DNA from: Coniochaeta sp. PMI_546
Taxonomy: Eukaryota; Ascomycota; Sordariomycetes; Coniochaetales; Coniochaetaceae
Length of the DNA stretch: 64,000 bases
Direction: 5' to 3'
NCBI GenBank assembly: GCA_021432605.1
Contig: MU271153.1
Location: forward strand, 496,001-560,000
The number at the start of each line of letters is the position of its first letter. Within the stretch, counting starts at the first letter, position 1. Position numbers and translations under genes: made by a program. Of this stretch, positions 11,594 through 24,256 are shown piece by piece. The notes below the pieces were generated by a model. It worked only from the letters and a program-made list of their open reading frames with translations. It made no database searches and was not told the origin of the DNA.

Positions 11594-14367
11594 ATGGAGA
11601 GCGATTCGACGCAGCCGAGATCGACAGGTCTCGGCCGCCCCTCCGCCTCAGTCACCGCCCGGCCCGAGTCAGGTGCTGCCTTCGCCGGCACCTGGCCCAC
11701 CGGCGGGGCTGCCACTGCCGCACCTGCTCCGTCTAGCAAACGGACTGTCTGCGATCACTGCCGCCGGAGAAGTAACTAGCTCCTCCCCCTCGATTGCTCC
11801 TTGTCCTTCTTGTCCTTGCTGTGCAGCGGCAGCAGCTGACTCACTGTCTGGTAGGAATCCGCTGCGACGGCCAGTTCCCCTGTCTGCAATGCAGCAATGC
11901 CGCTCTTACCTGCAAGAGGGACCACGTCCCCCGGAAAAGGGGTCCAAAGCGTGGCCATGGCCGCGTCATTAACGAGCTAAGAGCACAAGAAGGCCATGGC
12001 AGCCAGAGAAACAGCAGAGAGAGCAGCTGTGACCACGCCGACTATGGCATGGCAGACAGGTCAACCGATGGTGGTGAAGTCAGCGCGCCGCAGACGGCGC
12101 CGAACTCTGTCCCGTCCTCACCTCCAGACATGTCCGGAAACAGGTCTCCTCCCGGCTCGGGATATCCCGCCGAGCCAAGAGGCATCTACTCTAGTGACCA
12201 GTACCGGCCGACCACCCGGAACTACTTCTACCTCATCCCTCAGTGCGTCGAGCTCTACTATGAGCACATCTACCCCATCATGCCGCTGCTCTACATGCCG
12301 ACGATACGCGCAATGATCCATCGGCCGATGACCTACCCTGAAAAGAACCTCATCTACGCTCTTTGTGCCCTCACCTGCCTGCACATGTCCGGGAAGAGCA
12401 TTCAAGCTTCGGGGCCAGAGTCGTGGGAAGCTGCTGGCCGTTTCTTCATCGACGAGTGTATCTCGACTAGGCAATCGTACGACTTCCTCGAGGACCAGTC
12501 ATTGTATGCCGTTATCTCGTCATTCTGGCTCTCGACCTCTTTCTTCGAGATCAACCAGTCGCGCAAGTCGTGGCTCTACCTGCGCGAAGCTCTCACTTTG
12601 GCATCAGACCTCGGCCTCGACGATGACTCGGCCTATGGCGGCTTGAGCCCGGAAGAAAAGCTATGTCGCCTACGTGTTTTCTGGATTCTCTTTGTCACCG
12701 AGCGGTAAGTCTTGCGCCGACGCTGACTTCGTGCGCCTTCTTGGCCGTGATGCTAAGCCTAGACTAGTTCTTTCGCCATACTGCGCAACAGACCCATAAC
12801 TTTCAAGAAGACCCCATCATTACCGCGCACACGGCATCCATACGAGGCTCCCGATATACACTCAGGTTTCAGACAACTCATTTCGTCCTACGTACCGCTA
12901 GACGAGTCCTTTGTAGCTGCCTGGAACGACAGCTCCGATCCCCGTGTCAGCGCGACCACTTACCTTGCTCTGCAAGACATCCTCTCTCGCCCGCCAGCCT
13001 TCCTCGCCCGTTCCAGAGCCACAACGCCATCATCAGAAGGGACAGCACGCAGTCTGCAAGACATCATAACTCCATCCTCCACCAACGTCCCCACATCCTA
13101 CTTCCATACCGCACAGACAACTACTCCTACCAAACCAGAACCAGACACTGACACAGGCTTCCCCTTTTCCACAATAAGCGACGACACCGACCCGGACCCG
13201 ACACCAATCCAGAAAGCCGACCTCCTCATAACTCAGCAGTGGCTCCGCCTCATCGTCTGGCGCAGCTCCGAACAGCGCCACCTCCTCAGCTGGAGCTCCC
13301 CGCACCCCAGCATGGACGTCGCCTTCCCCCTCGAGATAGCGCGCAGCACCGTTTCCATCCTCGAATCGCTGCCTAGCACGGCGGTGGAGGTCCACGGAAT
13401 GGGCATATTCGAAAAGATCTTCAAGATCGGCACCGCGTACATCGACGCCCTCAGCGCGTGCGACACTGCCGGGCCCACAATGGGCAGGCGATTGGGCTTG
13501 GGGATGGACTTTGCAAGCGGCGATCTCGGCGTGCTCGGCGTGGGTAGGAGGGGCTTCACGATCGACCCGCTGGAGTTCTTCGTTAAGACACTGAGCGCCA
13601 CGCCCAACAGTCGGACGCAGTTCGCCGAGCAGCTCATCGTGCACGCCAGCCAACGGCCAGGTGGCATGAAGCTGGCGCTCTCGCCGCCGCCGAGGATGTT
13701 TGCCGCGTCGCTGCAGATGCCCGGGGGGGGAGTCGCACCACCTACCTGGAACGCACCTGGACCGCAGATGGTAGGAACCGTGCTCGGCGAGGTAACAGAT
13801 GAGGACGAAATCGACCCATCCGCCAACCGGACCAAGCGGAGCAGGACGTCAGCAATGCCCGCGATGCCGGGACAAGCGCCGCTGACTGCCGAATACAGCA
13901 GCGAATTCGACGTCGGACTCCTCAGCCCCGGCGTCTCGGACCCGGGCTACGGCGGCGGCGCCATACCGGGGCTGACAAGCTCGGGATCGATGTGGCAGCC
14001 CATGATGCAGAGCACCGGCAACTGGGGGGCGCCCGGCGACGCATCGGCGGGCGTCGCGCCGATGGACGCCTTCTCCTTCGGCCAGACGATGACCTCGGAG
14101 GAGTTTGCGTATGCGGCCGCATTCGGCGCCGCGGAGGGAAACGGGAACCAGATGAGCGGTGGCTTGGACGAGAGCACGGGGTATGCCAGATTTCACCATC
14201 ATCAGCATCAGCATCAGCATCAGCATCATCAGTCGGCCCCCGGGACGGAGCCGACTTCGCCGTCGGCGGACGGTCAGGGGAATGGCCAGGGACACTTCTT
14301 GGCGGGGTTACAGGACGATGGTCAAGGGAGGAAACGGACATGGGATGGCGGGCTTGGGACATGGTAG
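11594..14367 (+). CDS. Zn2Cys6 (fungal-type) transcription factor
   Basis: Nuclear binuclear-cluster regulator of about 875 residues in three exons (11594-11771, 11855-12704, 12768-14367). The 83-bp first intron splits the zinc cluster; the join gives CDHCRRRRIRCDGQFPCLQC followed by SNAALTC, with the Cys spacing expected for Zn2Cys6. A basic RKRGPKRGHGR linker follows, a type seen in AmyR/MalR-like activators (weak inference). The middle holds the fungal_trans region (YYEHIYPIMPLLY, then ERSFAILRNRPITF across the second intron). The C-terminus is rich in Gly, Ser and Gln, with a run of alternating His/Gln coded by CAT-CAG triplets at about 14194-14232. ATG 11594 is the first in-frame ATG. 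The target is unknown; the nearest pathway genes are not adjacent. Confidence 0.93.
14194..14232 (+). repeat. CAT/CAG triplet microsatellite inside regulator gene
   Basis: A run of cat and cag triplets codes an alternating His-Gln tract in the C-terminal activation-like region of the Zn2Cys6 protein. Such tracts vary in length by slippage. Confidence 0.8.
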
Positions 14368-15076
14368 GGCGTACCTGTTTTTAGGGAGTGTATGTCGAGG
14401 GAATCGGTGTTGAGCTAGCGTCGGTTTTGTTTTGGGTATTGGGTGTACCACCGGTAGCTTGCTGTATATAGCGATGATGAATGTAGATAGCCTTGTGTAA
14501 TGATCGATTTATTCTTCCGTGAAAGAAATGACCCGTTGAGGCTATCTTGGTCGGTTCCTGACGCAATCCCTGTGTTGAACATTGTCCCGCGTTTATGTCC
14601 ACGATGGGCAAAACAATGCGACGGCAAGCCGATGTCCCATACGAGGGGCTAAACTTGACGTTAGTATTGATGCTGCGACGCCAAGACTGCTGTCATACAC
14701 TCGCCTGCGATCTGCATACAGGAGGCACACTATGAGGCACACTTGTCGAGGTGGCTGATATAGTGTCCAGGGTGCATCTAATGCCACTGGCTAACGAACC
14801 AGCCACAGCGTGAAGGTGGGAAGTTGAGCGCCTGATCAATCAGGCCTCCCTGATGCCCAATCGGCTTGCCAACATGGTCCCGAGTACAGCCTTATGGAAC
14901 AGCCCACGCCAAGCGCTGCGCAAACGCCCTCAAGCAATGTTTGCCCAGCGGCAGGCACCCTGCAAGGCTCTCTCTGAACATCTGGACTTTCTCAATCTGT
15001 GTCTTCGCATCCAAACCCGCCTTGATGGCCACCTTCTCCTGGCGCGCACATTGATTGTTACCATCCGAACTTCGAG
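14368..15076. other. Intergenic, no gene seen
   Basis: 3' flank of the regulator gene and 5' flank of the ankyrin gene. I see no further coding sequence. Confidence 0.5.
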
Positions 15077-17876
15077 ATGGACCCCCTCTCAATCGCAGCG
15101 AGCGTCATTGCGCTGTCGCAAGCCGCCGGAGGTGTCGGAAAGGCATTGAAGTTCTTCTACTCCCTTAGTAAAATCCCAGACGACTTTTGTAATGTGGTCA
15201 ATGAACTGGCAACCCTTCAAGCTGTCCTCGAGCAGGTCAGAAATGCACTGGAAGAGTATAACCATGGCAAACCCGGGGTCCCTGTTTTTGATCTATCCAC
15301 GATGGAGGCACTGAAGAATGACCTCAAACAAGCCGTAGGAGAGCTCGACTCTCTGTGCAGCCGACTCCAAGCAACGGGAAAGGGGTCGAGTAAAGACGGG
15401 AAGCAACAGGTATCGAAACGAATGTGGCTTCAAGAACGTCGCAGCATTATTAGTATCAGAGTTAGGGCCAATGAGGCAAGGGACCGCTTGACAATGTGCT
15501 TCGGGGCTCTCATCTTCAGTCAGACGTTGGTTTCACCACATTTCGTCTCGCTGAGCATGAGCGAACACTGACAGATGTTAAAGTTCGAGACAGACAAGAA
15601 ATATCATTAACATCCACCAGCTCATAGAGACGACTTCCAATGATACGGTCCAGGTCTTGAAAGCCAACCTGGAGAGTCAAAGCTCGTTGGAGAGGAAGGT
15701 AGAAGCATCTCTTGCTCAGTTCCACGCACACGCTCAAGCACAAGCACTCGAGCTCCGACAATTAATCCAAACAACCACACAACAGTCGCCACCGGCTCAG
15801 ACAGAGGTTCCGGCGTCCAGACAGCCTGCCGACTTGGATTCCCCCATGTGGTTAGTCCAGGCATCTGTCCGGCGAAAATGTGCGATACACTGTATCTGCC
15901 AATGTCACCGGTAAGTTCAGGCCCACACCCCGGGTCTGCTTCGCTCTGTCTTTGGGTCACTGTTCGTTCGGTATAACAGTCTTCCCATCCTGGCTACCCG
16001 TGCTTGCGATTCCAGCGCTTGCCGAGAGGGGGCCGCTAAGTCACTTCAGCTTCAATACGTCTTCCCGCACTGGCTTCTAGCTCGGGCTGTCTGCTTCGCT
16101 GTGTCATGGGGCAGTCTCACTGGACCCGGCTCCGATATGCATTTGTATGTCCCTCGGGTAGTCGACGACAGCGAATCATGGATAGCAATCAAAAAGAACG
16201 ATATGAAGTGGTTCAAGAGAGCCATCACTACGAGGTCCATCCTTCCAACGGACATCGCTCCCGACGGCGATAACCTGATCTTGGTACGTACGGGCGCGTG
16301 GTCCCATGGTGCATGTACATGTCCAAGACTAAGCCATACTTACTTCACCGTCCAGCTCGCACTCTCAATGTGGAATATGTCAGTTGCTCAGTTTTTGTAC
16401 CAGCAAGGCTTCTCTACAAGAGGAACATCATCGACTGGTTGGTAGGTTCAGTTCTCTATCCCGATCCTTGGATTCTCCCCTTCGCGGGGTGTTCAGCTTT
16501 TTGACTTACATATTCCAATCTTCAGGACTGTAGCAAAGTCGGCTCGCATACGAATCCACTCGGGATATATTTACACTCTTGAGATCCGCTCACTACTGCA
16601 GAAGCTTTCTCTTTGTCAGGACGACGGGGATTCCACCATGTCAACATTAGTACACAGCTCCTTACTCGGCCTCGAGCGCATACCACTTGCTTCTGCAATC
16701 CTTCAAGCGCCCTCTGATGTCAATCGGCTCGATGACATTGGATGGTCACCGATGCACTGGGCTATATGGCGGAAAGACGGCCACGCCTTGAAGATGATGC
16801 TAGCGTGTCCGGAAAGCAACCCGAATGTTCGAGACGGCGATGGAGAGACCTTGCTCCATTTGGCCGCACGACACGAACGAAGCGGCTCCACGGAAATGGC
16901 CCGACTCCTGCTAGACGCAGGTGCCGATGTCAACGCATCCAAGTACCTGGGATACCGTCAAGGGATTACGCCGATCATCGGTGCCTTCCACAATCCTGCC
17001 ATGGTGCAACTATTGCTGGACCGTGGAGCGCGCGTTACTGTCGAATGTCTATCAGAACTTGGACGCTATTCGTTGACGCCGCTCCTTACCTTTTCGGAAA
17101 TTACCTATAATGAACGGCTTGGAATCTTCCATCGTCCACATGACTGGGCGAGGTCGTTGGAGCTACTCCTTAGCGCTGGTGTTGACCTCGATCTGCCTAG
17201 CAAGGGCGGAATGACTGCTCTACATTGTTGTATTTTCAATCGGAATGAGGCTCTCACACGCCTCCTGTTAAGACATGGAGCTAGTGTCGCTGCAGTGGAT
17301 GACACCGGTTACGGGATCTTGCATTATGCGGCCTACTTCGCAAATTTAGAGCTAATCAACATCCTCCGCGAGGCCGAGATCCTGGGGGTAGACCCCGACG
17401 CGCTGGACGACTACGGGCGGAGTCCAATGGAGATTATGAGGTGGAGGATGTTGAAATTTAGCGATTCGAATCCACTACCTGGGGAAACGGTGTTGATAAG
17501 CGATGTCTTCATCGCGTTCGAGGAGCTCTTGGAGGAGATTCGGTCCAGGAACGTGGATGAGGAGTCTGCTATCCCTTCGAGCTTTGAACAAAGGAATGAG
17601 GTCGCCTCCAACGACGGAGTGGACATGAGAAGTGCGAGCGCGATGTCCAACCGAAGCTACGAGAGCGATCTTGATTTTGGAGATTCTGAGGTCTCGTTTC
17701 GGGATCTGTTGTCGGATTCTGAAGATCTTGTTCAGCATAGCCCGTCCGGATCTGGTGATGATTATGAGACATGTGAAGGTGAGACAAGTGAAGGTGTTAC
17801 GAGTGAAGGTGAGACAAGTGAAGATGAATTCTTCGATGCGACGGAGCAGTTGGGTACGTCATCAAGCAGTGGATAA
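15077..17876 (+). CDS. Ankyrin-repeat protein with fungal N-terminal domain; 5' half possibly decayed
   Basis: The N-terminus MDPLSIAASVIALSQAAGG is the conserved start of many fungal NLR-like and ankyrin proteins. The middle has VCFAVSWGSLTG and HLYVPRVVDDS, and the C-terminal half holds about five ankyrin repeats, for example GETLLHLAAR, LLLDAGADVNA and GMTALHCCIFN. An in-frame spliced model exists: 15077-15529, 15594-15910, 15980-16283, 16356-16441, 16526-17876, about 836 residues. However, the first two supposed introns contain sequence that reads like the family's protein in other frames (LAEHERTLTDVKVRDRQ, and GLLRSVFGSLFVRYNSLP behind an in-frame TAA at 15912). So the gene may be a pseudogene, or exon parts may have become introns. 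The tail repeats a TSEGE-like unit. The role may be recognition or scaffolding; there is no direct evidence. Confidence 0.65.
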
Positions 17877-18556
17877 TGCTACGGTACATGGATCGAGCGA
17901 CTGAAACTAGAGCTATTTACATATATATATATATATTTCCTGTTATTTACAGAAAGAAAAATTCGATTCACTTATTCTGTTAGCCATACTACCAGGGCCC
18001 GTGGGAATTGCCGTTGTTTTGCAACATGGCCTCTACACTACATGTTGCAGTGGCCTTCGAACGTGCGGAAGAATTCACGATATATCTAGACTATCTTCCT
18101 TTAGCCCTTTCTAAATAGAGCAACACCGGATGGCTAGTATTCTCGCCTATATATTCGAGTTTCAAGGGTTTGCAGGTGTCGTAGGAAAATCTCAGAAAGG
18201 GGTTATGGCAGCGCAGAGCCTTTTACAAGACAACATGGTCGCTGCAAGCTCTACTGGTAATCTCTGACACTAACACTACCTAGAGATCCCTATTTTTGTC
18301 CTACCTACGAGAAACACCGAGGTGGAATATTTCCCCTTTGTACAACGATAGCTGGAATTCATCAAGTCCCGTCCAGCGAACACTGTCAAGATTTGGGGAA
18401 CTTCTAGGTCTTACGTTAGACTTCCGCGTGTCACTTACATCTTGTCACTCCAGTCTTGTCTTAACATCGTAATTATTCCTCAAAATTCGTCATATTCTAC
18501 TCTGTCAAATATAGATAAGTAGATATTCCACAAGCCAAATGTTCGCACCATCTCAT
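17877..18556. other. Intergenic, AT-rich, with AT microsatellite
   Basis: Contains an (AT)8 run at 17921-17937 and generally AT-rich sequence between the 3' ends of two convergent genes. No gene seen. Confidence 0.6.
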
Positions 18557-21147
18557 CTAGCTATTATCAAGAGCAAAACACCGTTCACTGCTATCCACAT
18601 CGTTCCCCCACCAGTTCGGCATGGTCGTGATCTTCCCGCTGCCAAAGAACAGGAAGATGAGCAGCATGGCAAAGTTGAAGCCGGCGTCGAAGGCCGCGGC
18701 GAGGATGTAGTTCCACCGCGCCCACAGCTCGTAGCGGTACCGGTACGCCCAGAACATGACGACGGCGCCGCCGATGAAGCTGGACGTGTAGCCCGTGCTG
18801 ATGTTGCCGTAGAACCAGGCCATCTGGCTGAAGAAGATGGTCGTGTTCCACAGGCGGAACTTCATCTTGGGGAAGAGCCGGTTGAGGCCGAACATGATGA
18901 GCGGCGCGCCGGCGCCAACGAGGAAGCCGTAGGGGAGCACGGAGAACATGGGGATCTGGAAGAGGCGTTTAGGTCCCTGGTTGGGTTAGTCATCGGTCAT
19001 GCGCGTCGTGCTTGGTGGGGGGTTTGAGAGGGTGGACGTCGTCACTTACCACAAGCACATACTGCACACCCAGCGACAGGCTCGATGCCAGACTCTGACC
19101 GGTCCACTGGTGCGTCGGGTCGTCGACGACGCCGCGCAGGTAGTCCGCCTTGGTGCTGAGGACCCATCGCATGACGCCGTAGTTGATAGGGACGCCGATG
19201 AAGGAGCCAAGGATCTGGGCGACGAAGACGTCTCGCGGCGGGACGTGCATGTAGTGGCCTATCTTCATGTCTTGCAGCTGCAGCTGCGCGCGGTACCAGG
19301 CATCGCCGGCTATGGAGCCATAGGTAGATGCGCCGCACGGGTTCTTGAATCCCTGGATGGAGTTGACCATCAATCCATACAACAGCTCATTTGTGGTTCC
19401 GATGGCCTATGTCGCAAAACACTTGGTAAATCTCAGTTCAAGTTCACATGAGCGTTTCACTTACAAGCTGAAAGTTGGACAAGGCATAAAGCCAGCCCAA
19501 GGGAACGACAACCGCAGCCCCCGTGGCGATGGCGACGAGGAAAGTCCACCAAGGAATAAACAGCACTCCGGTCGCTGTGATCACTAGGAGGATGATAAAT
19601 GAGGCGGCGAAGAGTGTCAGATACCACCAAAGAGGCACCTCGGGGTAGGCACGCATCAGGATGTTCAGCTGGTCGTTGAACTGCTCGCTGATCTTGGCAG
19701 ACCCCTGCTTCCTCCTCTCCCAGAGCTTGACGATGCTAGACTTGATCTGACCGTAGCCAAACACGCCCATCCAGACGATGGCCGATGTGTAGGAGGCATA
19801 GTCGAAGAAGACAGACCACAGGAACTGGGTTCCTGCGTAGACTGGGCCATTCTCATCGTACGCTGTCTGGTTAAAAGTCACCTGGGGTGTCAAGAGCGAA
19901 GTGATAGGATAGGCGGTTCCGTTTTCTGTCGGCTTGTTAGTGCCTGATCAACTCATAGGACCGCCACGGGCCTGGAGCATCTCACCCAAAAACAGCCGAT
20001 TTGACATCAGCTTGTGGTCCCAGGACCCTAGCTTGCCAAATTTGGCAGCGGGTAGCAGAATCCAACAGTTGAAAACAAAGGCGGCAAAAATGATGACCTG
20101 AGTCCACCACGGCGTGAGGAAGAGACTGACACCATTGGGGTTGACGGTGGACCAGTCAAGCGACAAGTTCAAGAAGCCCATGCCCCCGAATCCAGCGCCC
20201 ACAAAGTTGGCAGTCGGGTTCGACGGGGCCACCCAGCAGAGGAAGGCCAAGGACCCGAGCATGGGCCACACGTACTCGGGCAGGAAGTGCCACAGCGTGA
20301 TGCCCAGAAGAACCAAGAAGAATACTCTCATCTGCTTCCGTGACAGAGCGGTCGGGTGCTCGCGCTGCTTCTTCTGGGTTTCGAAAAGCGCAGTTTGACA
20401 GAGCGATTGGAACCACGGAAATTGCGGATCGTAGATGAGGAACTGGCGCGCGATGGCGGCGTATGAGTATCCTACCCACACGATGGCCCACATGAAGAAG
20501 ATGGCGACGGCGGGGTTGACTCGGTGGTCGAAGTACAGCTCCGACATGGAGATGGGCGTGTAGCCCAGGTTGTAGGTCGCGCCCGAGGCGGCGGATATGG
20601 TGACCAGTACATGCTCCTTGACGCTGAAGGGGCCGTGGTTCAGGTTGAAGCTCCACTTGGTGAAAGGGATCCTGACCTCCCAAGCCGGCAGAACCTTGGC
20701 CAACCAGTCGCCAAGGTAACTCGATGCAATTTGCACGAAAAAGACAGAGTAGGGCGCGTAGGTGGTGCGGAAGTGGCTCAATTGCGACAGGAAAGCTCCC
20801 GGCGCGACAAAGATGACTGTCAGCAGGAAATAGCGGAACGTGATCGTCGGCAGTTTCGGGTCGTCGTCGAAACTGACAACGCGGCGCACGTATGCGGGGA
20901 TGTCCTTGACGAGGGGGTCATCATCATTGAAGCCGTGCACCTCGCCGTCAGAGTCGACGGTTGTGAAGAGAAATGGCGGCTTCTCTATGTCGTCGTCGGT
21001 GCTTAGCGGCTTGTCTGTTGGCGACTTTGCGCCCGTCTTCTCGTCGCTCTGGTCTGGGTCTAGAGCCCTGTCGAGGGGCTCAATGTCGATTGCATTAGGC
21101 GGTTGGCCGGGACCCGGCAGGTTGCCTAGCTCCTGTTTAGTCGACAT
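18557..21147 (-). CDS. OPT family oligopeptide transporter
   Basis: Multi-pass membrane transporter for small peptides or related compounds, driven by protons (known for the family). Four exons (21147-19986, 19925-19465, 19406-19050, 18976-18557) join in frame to about 799 residues, a normal length. The family signature NLNHGPFSVKEHVLVTI is intact, as are SGATYNLGYTPIS and the final-third block GASTYGSIAGDAWYRAQLQL with HYMHVPPRDVFVAQ. The N-terminus is acidic and soluble. All introns are GT-AG and 58-73 bp long. Upstream in-frame sequence begins with GTG, so I use ATG 21147 (MSTKQELG). No peptide synthetase lies nearby, so general nutrient uptake is most likely. Confidence 0.95.
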
Positions 21148-23116
21148 AATTTGTGCCACGGCAGGCTAATGCAGCTATGTTAGAACCTTAGGTCCAACTA
21201 AGGTTCAGGGCCAATGCAATCTGCCAAGTGGCCAAGGAGCCAAGGGTACGCCGTCTTATACCAAAGTTGACCACACCAAGAGCCGCATTGAGCCGCACCG
21301 ACCAAGATGCAGAACACGAAGCAGTCGCGTAAATGGCAGCTAGATGGTTACAAATATTTTCATGGAGATTGAACCAGCGGAATGATGTGATCGCAGGGGC
21401 TGCTCCCGTGTTTGTACCACAAGGGAAGGTGCCACCGATCCTTATGGGGATCCTCCGACTTCTGGTTTCTGAGTGGCTCAATTTCTTAATGGCACGGCAG
21501 TGAGGATCCATCTTTTCAGTGAAGCCAAACAACCTTACCAAAGAAAGTCATTAGGGCAAAAAAGCTTGATTAACTGAGGAAGCCCCGTGCCGTTACCCAG
21601 GCTGCCTTTCCGGGCACTAGCGCTGGTGCTAGAGAGAGCAACACACCAGTCCAGTCGGGTCAAAGATTTGCAAAAAGGGCGTCAATTGTCAAGCGCCACT
21701 GGGTAAGGTAACTGTCTTGGGCCTATTTCAGCCGAGAGCTGCACCTTTTCATACCTGTCAATTTGAGGAAGCAAAATGCAAAGCCTGAGTTTCCGACTCT
21801 CGGTCTCCGCATACAGTCTTCAGTGACTCTTCACGACGGTAGTCATACGCCGTAGTTACGACGGGAGGTGCTCTACCACCGTGCCGGGCCATGACCTTAT
21901 TGAAGTAATAGCGTAATCCTCCTCTGTTCTCTCCATGGTTGCGGCAAAAGATGGAGCCCGCTGATTTGCTGTTAGCCCTGTCGTGCACCCACAAACCTAG
22001 ACCCAACCGTTGTGTGCTGGCTATAGGCCGATCATTGCCCGTCCGATCCGGTAGTGCTTACTGACGGGTAATAGCCTCGACCGAAAAGTGCCCACGGTGT
22101 CTGCGATGGCGTGATCGGTTGCATTCGTCAAAGTTTTTCAGAAAAAGTACCAACATAGGAGGATACCACGGCCACGGACGTGGATTATAGGGCGTGAGAC
22201 CAATATCTTTTACGTATCTTGGGCCAATGTGACGTTCAGGGACGCGACCATCGAGAGGACCTCGTCAACCAATGGACCTTGGTTGTTTGATGGAGACGCT
22301 GTTTTGATTTCGGACTGCAGTGGTTCGTGTGCATGCTCTCGTTTCGAACATTCACCGAAAGTAAAATGAGGTAGTTATACTGTGCTTGTGGAAGAGCAGA
22401 AGTTGGTGTCCTTCTGGCAGTTAATTAGTTGTCTCCGTTATACCAGTCTTAGTCAAAACTAGGTTGTACCGAAGAACAGACGCTGACCCGCCCGTCGACG
22501 GCAACACCCGTCTCACGTCAGGAGCATACCAGGTATTCTGCTAAGCGACCCTACATGAGCACGATAGAAAATGCACATCACACGTCAAGAACGGCAGTTT
22601 GCGTCAAGGACATCTAGACCAGCCGCGCACTCTCCCAGGGCCTCAGTGAGTCTAGTGGTTGCACGTAGTCGCCCTGCCAGCGTAGCAGTTATAAGGTACA
22701 TGGCTTCGGAAGAAAGGCTGATATATGGCGGACAACGGAATGTGCTATGACGTGGCTCCGTGGCTCATCTTGCAGACCATCACTCCATGCATGCAATCAG
22801 CATTCTGTGTCAGCTGTCGCTGTCCCTTGAGTTCTAGGAGATGGATACTAATACGCCAAGAGTGCGGACAGCTACGTTGGTCTGTGTTCGAGGCTTGCCA
22901 TATGGGATCAATACTCATTGTTTTACTGGTAGACCGAATACCCAGGCAAGCAATGCCATGCAAGACGTAGCGACCATCAACAGCGACATAAAGCCGAGGA
23001 GCATGACCATGGCAAGCTTTTGCTTGTGCCAAGACCCAAAATATTCTTTACCATCTCAACGGTGCTTTATTGCTATCCAGACCTAAGAACTAGGCCACTA
23101 CGCGAGAGTGACAAGC
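21148..23116. other. Intergenic, about 2 kb without a recognised gene
   Basis: Scattered short open frames on both strands show no domain or splice-consistent structure. It may be long regulatory sequence, an unannotated non-coding RNA or eroded DNA. I see nothing definite. Confidence 0.4.
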
Positions 23117-23762
23117 TTACGACCCGTGCCGCTTTTCCATGTGTCTTTTGAGGCTCGCGTGCCATAGTGTGCCGTCCGTCGCAAGCTTATAAGTACATCC
23201 CGGGAATTCGCAGTACCACCGCGTCTGACCATGAACCCCTTGGACGTGACGGTCACGGTCAGCCCTCCGGGCGAAGGACTGTGGGCAATCGCCAACCGCG
23301 CACTGATAAGGACGCTCGTGCGTTTGGATGTGTTTTCTATTGCACTGAGTTAGTCTCGTCTTCGATGCTATTGGACCACGTAGTCACTCACGTCTGAAGG
23401 CCCTTGGTGGTGAATGTATTTTGGCAGTACGGGCAACCGAGGTTCTGCGTAGGGGCTGAATTCCGGGCCCGTTGAGCACCGTTGCTGGGCTGTTGTTGGG
23501 GTGTAGGCAAAAGAGCTGGCCGTATCGCATTTTCAACTTCATCGTCCTGTCCAGCAGGGCCAACGACGCTTGGGTCCCCCGGATTATACTGTGGAAGAGG
23601 GCCTTCCGCATTCCCTGACCTGACCCAACCGGGATCAACGAACTGTAAAGGCTCAACATTCGATAGATAGTGTAGATTTTGATCCCTAAGTCCGAAAGGT
23701 CCGTTGGGGTCTTGACTAGAAATAAGAAGCCTCCGGGTACGAAAGAGGGGGTGTTTAAGAGC
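23117..23762 (-). CDS. C2H2 zinc-finger protein (5' exon not resolved)
   Basis: Two minus-strand exons join precisely: 23762-23392 and 23336-23117, separated by a 55-bp GTGAGT...AATAG intron. The join creates a first finger, CPYCQNTFTTKGLQTKHIQTH. A second, CAVGDCPQSFARRADRDRHV with a following H, and a third reading WYCEFPGCTYKLATDG then LKRHMEKRH, follow before TAA at 23117. The sequence before the fingers is polar and Pro/Gln-rich (LLPTPQQQPSNGAQ). There is no ATG in this exon, and its upstream edge has a CAGTAG acceptor, so a 5' exon must lie in about 23770-24000. One candidate is an ATG frame reading MDFPSFIAH near 23990, but the donor is uncertain. Probably a DNA-binding nuclear protein; targets unknown. 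Confidence 0.8.
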
Positions 23763-24256
23763 CTACTGGCGAGAAGGCGACAAAGAAGAGGAGATGCGAT
23801 GGCCGTTGAAGAAGTTAGGGAGCGAAACGAGTCGGTTGAAGAGAATCAAAAGAGTGGGTGCGGCTGCACCACCAGGGCCGACCGTAAAGAAAAAGAGGAA
23901 GACGTAACGGCTCCGAAACGGAAGGGAACAGCCATCTTTATGCTCAATGGCGAGGCTTGGACACATGGGCGATGAAGGACGGGAAGTCCATATGATTGGC
24001 CAGACAGAAAGGTACGCAACAAAATCTGCGAGGCGCTTTTAGCTTGATGCAGCACATCGGGCCAATCAAGGATCAAACTGTATGGCAGTGAGAAGTGCAA
24101 GCACGACGGAGGACTGAAGGGTATATATGATGGCGATTCATGCTCTGAAGTTCAGTGGTTCATCTGGGACTTCTCTTGTAACAAACTCTGTTCCGGGGCA
24201 GATTCCTCGCCTGTGTAGACAATCTTCACAGTCATAACTCTCAATATCATCTCAGA

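Noticed and set aside
13033-14362. Long minus-strand frames opposite the Zn2Cys6 regulator
   Set aside because: They mirror the GC-rich coding strand and have Arg/Ser/Pro-rich shadow composition.
17921-17937. AT run as a possible origin or transposon end
   Set aside because: It is a plain dinucleotide microsatellite without flanking repeats.
21148-23116. Possible transposon or viral relic in the 2-kb gap
   Set aside because: I found no terminal repeats, no transposase, reverse transcriptase or capsid-like motif in any frame.
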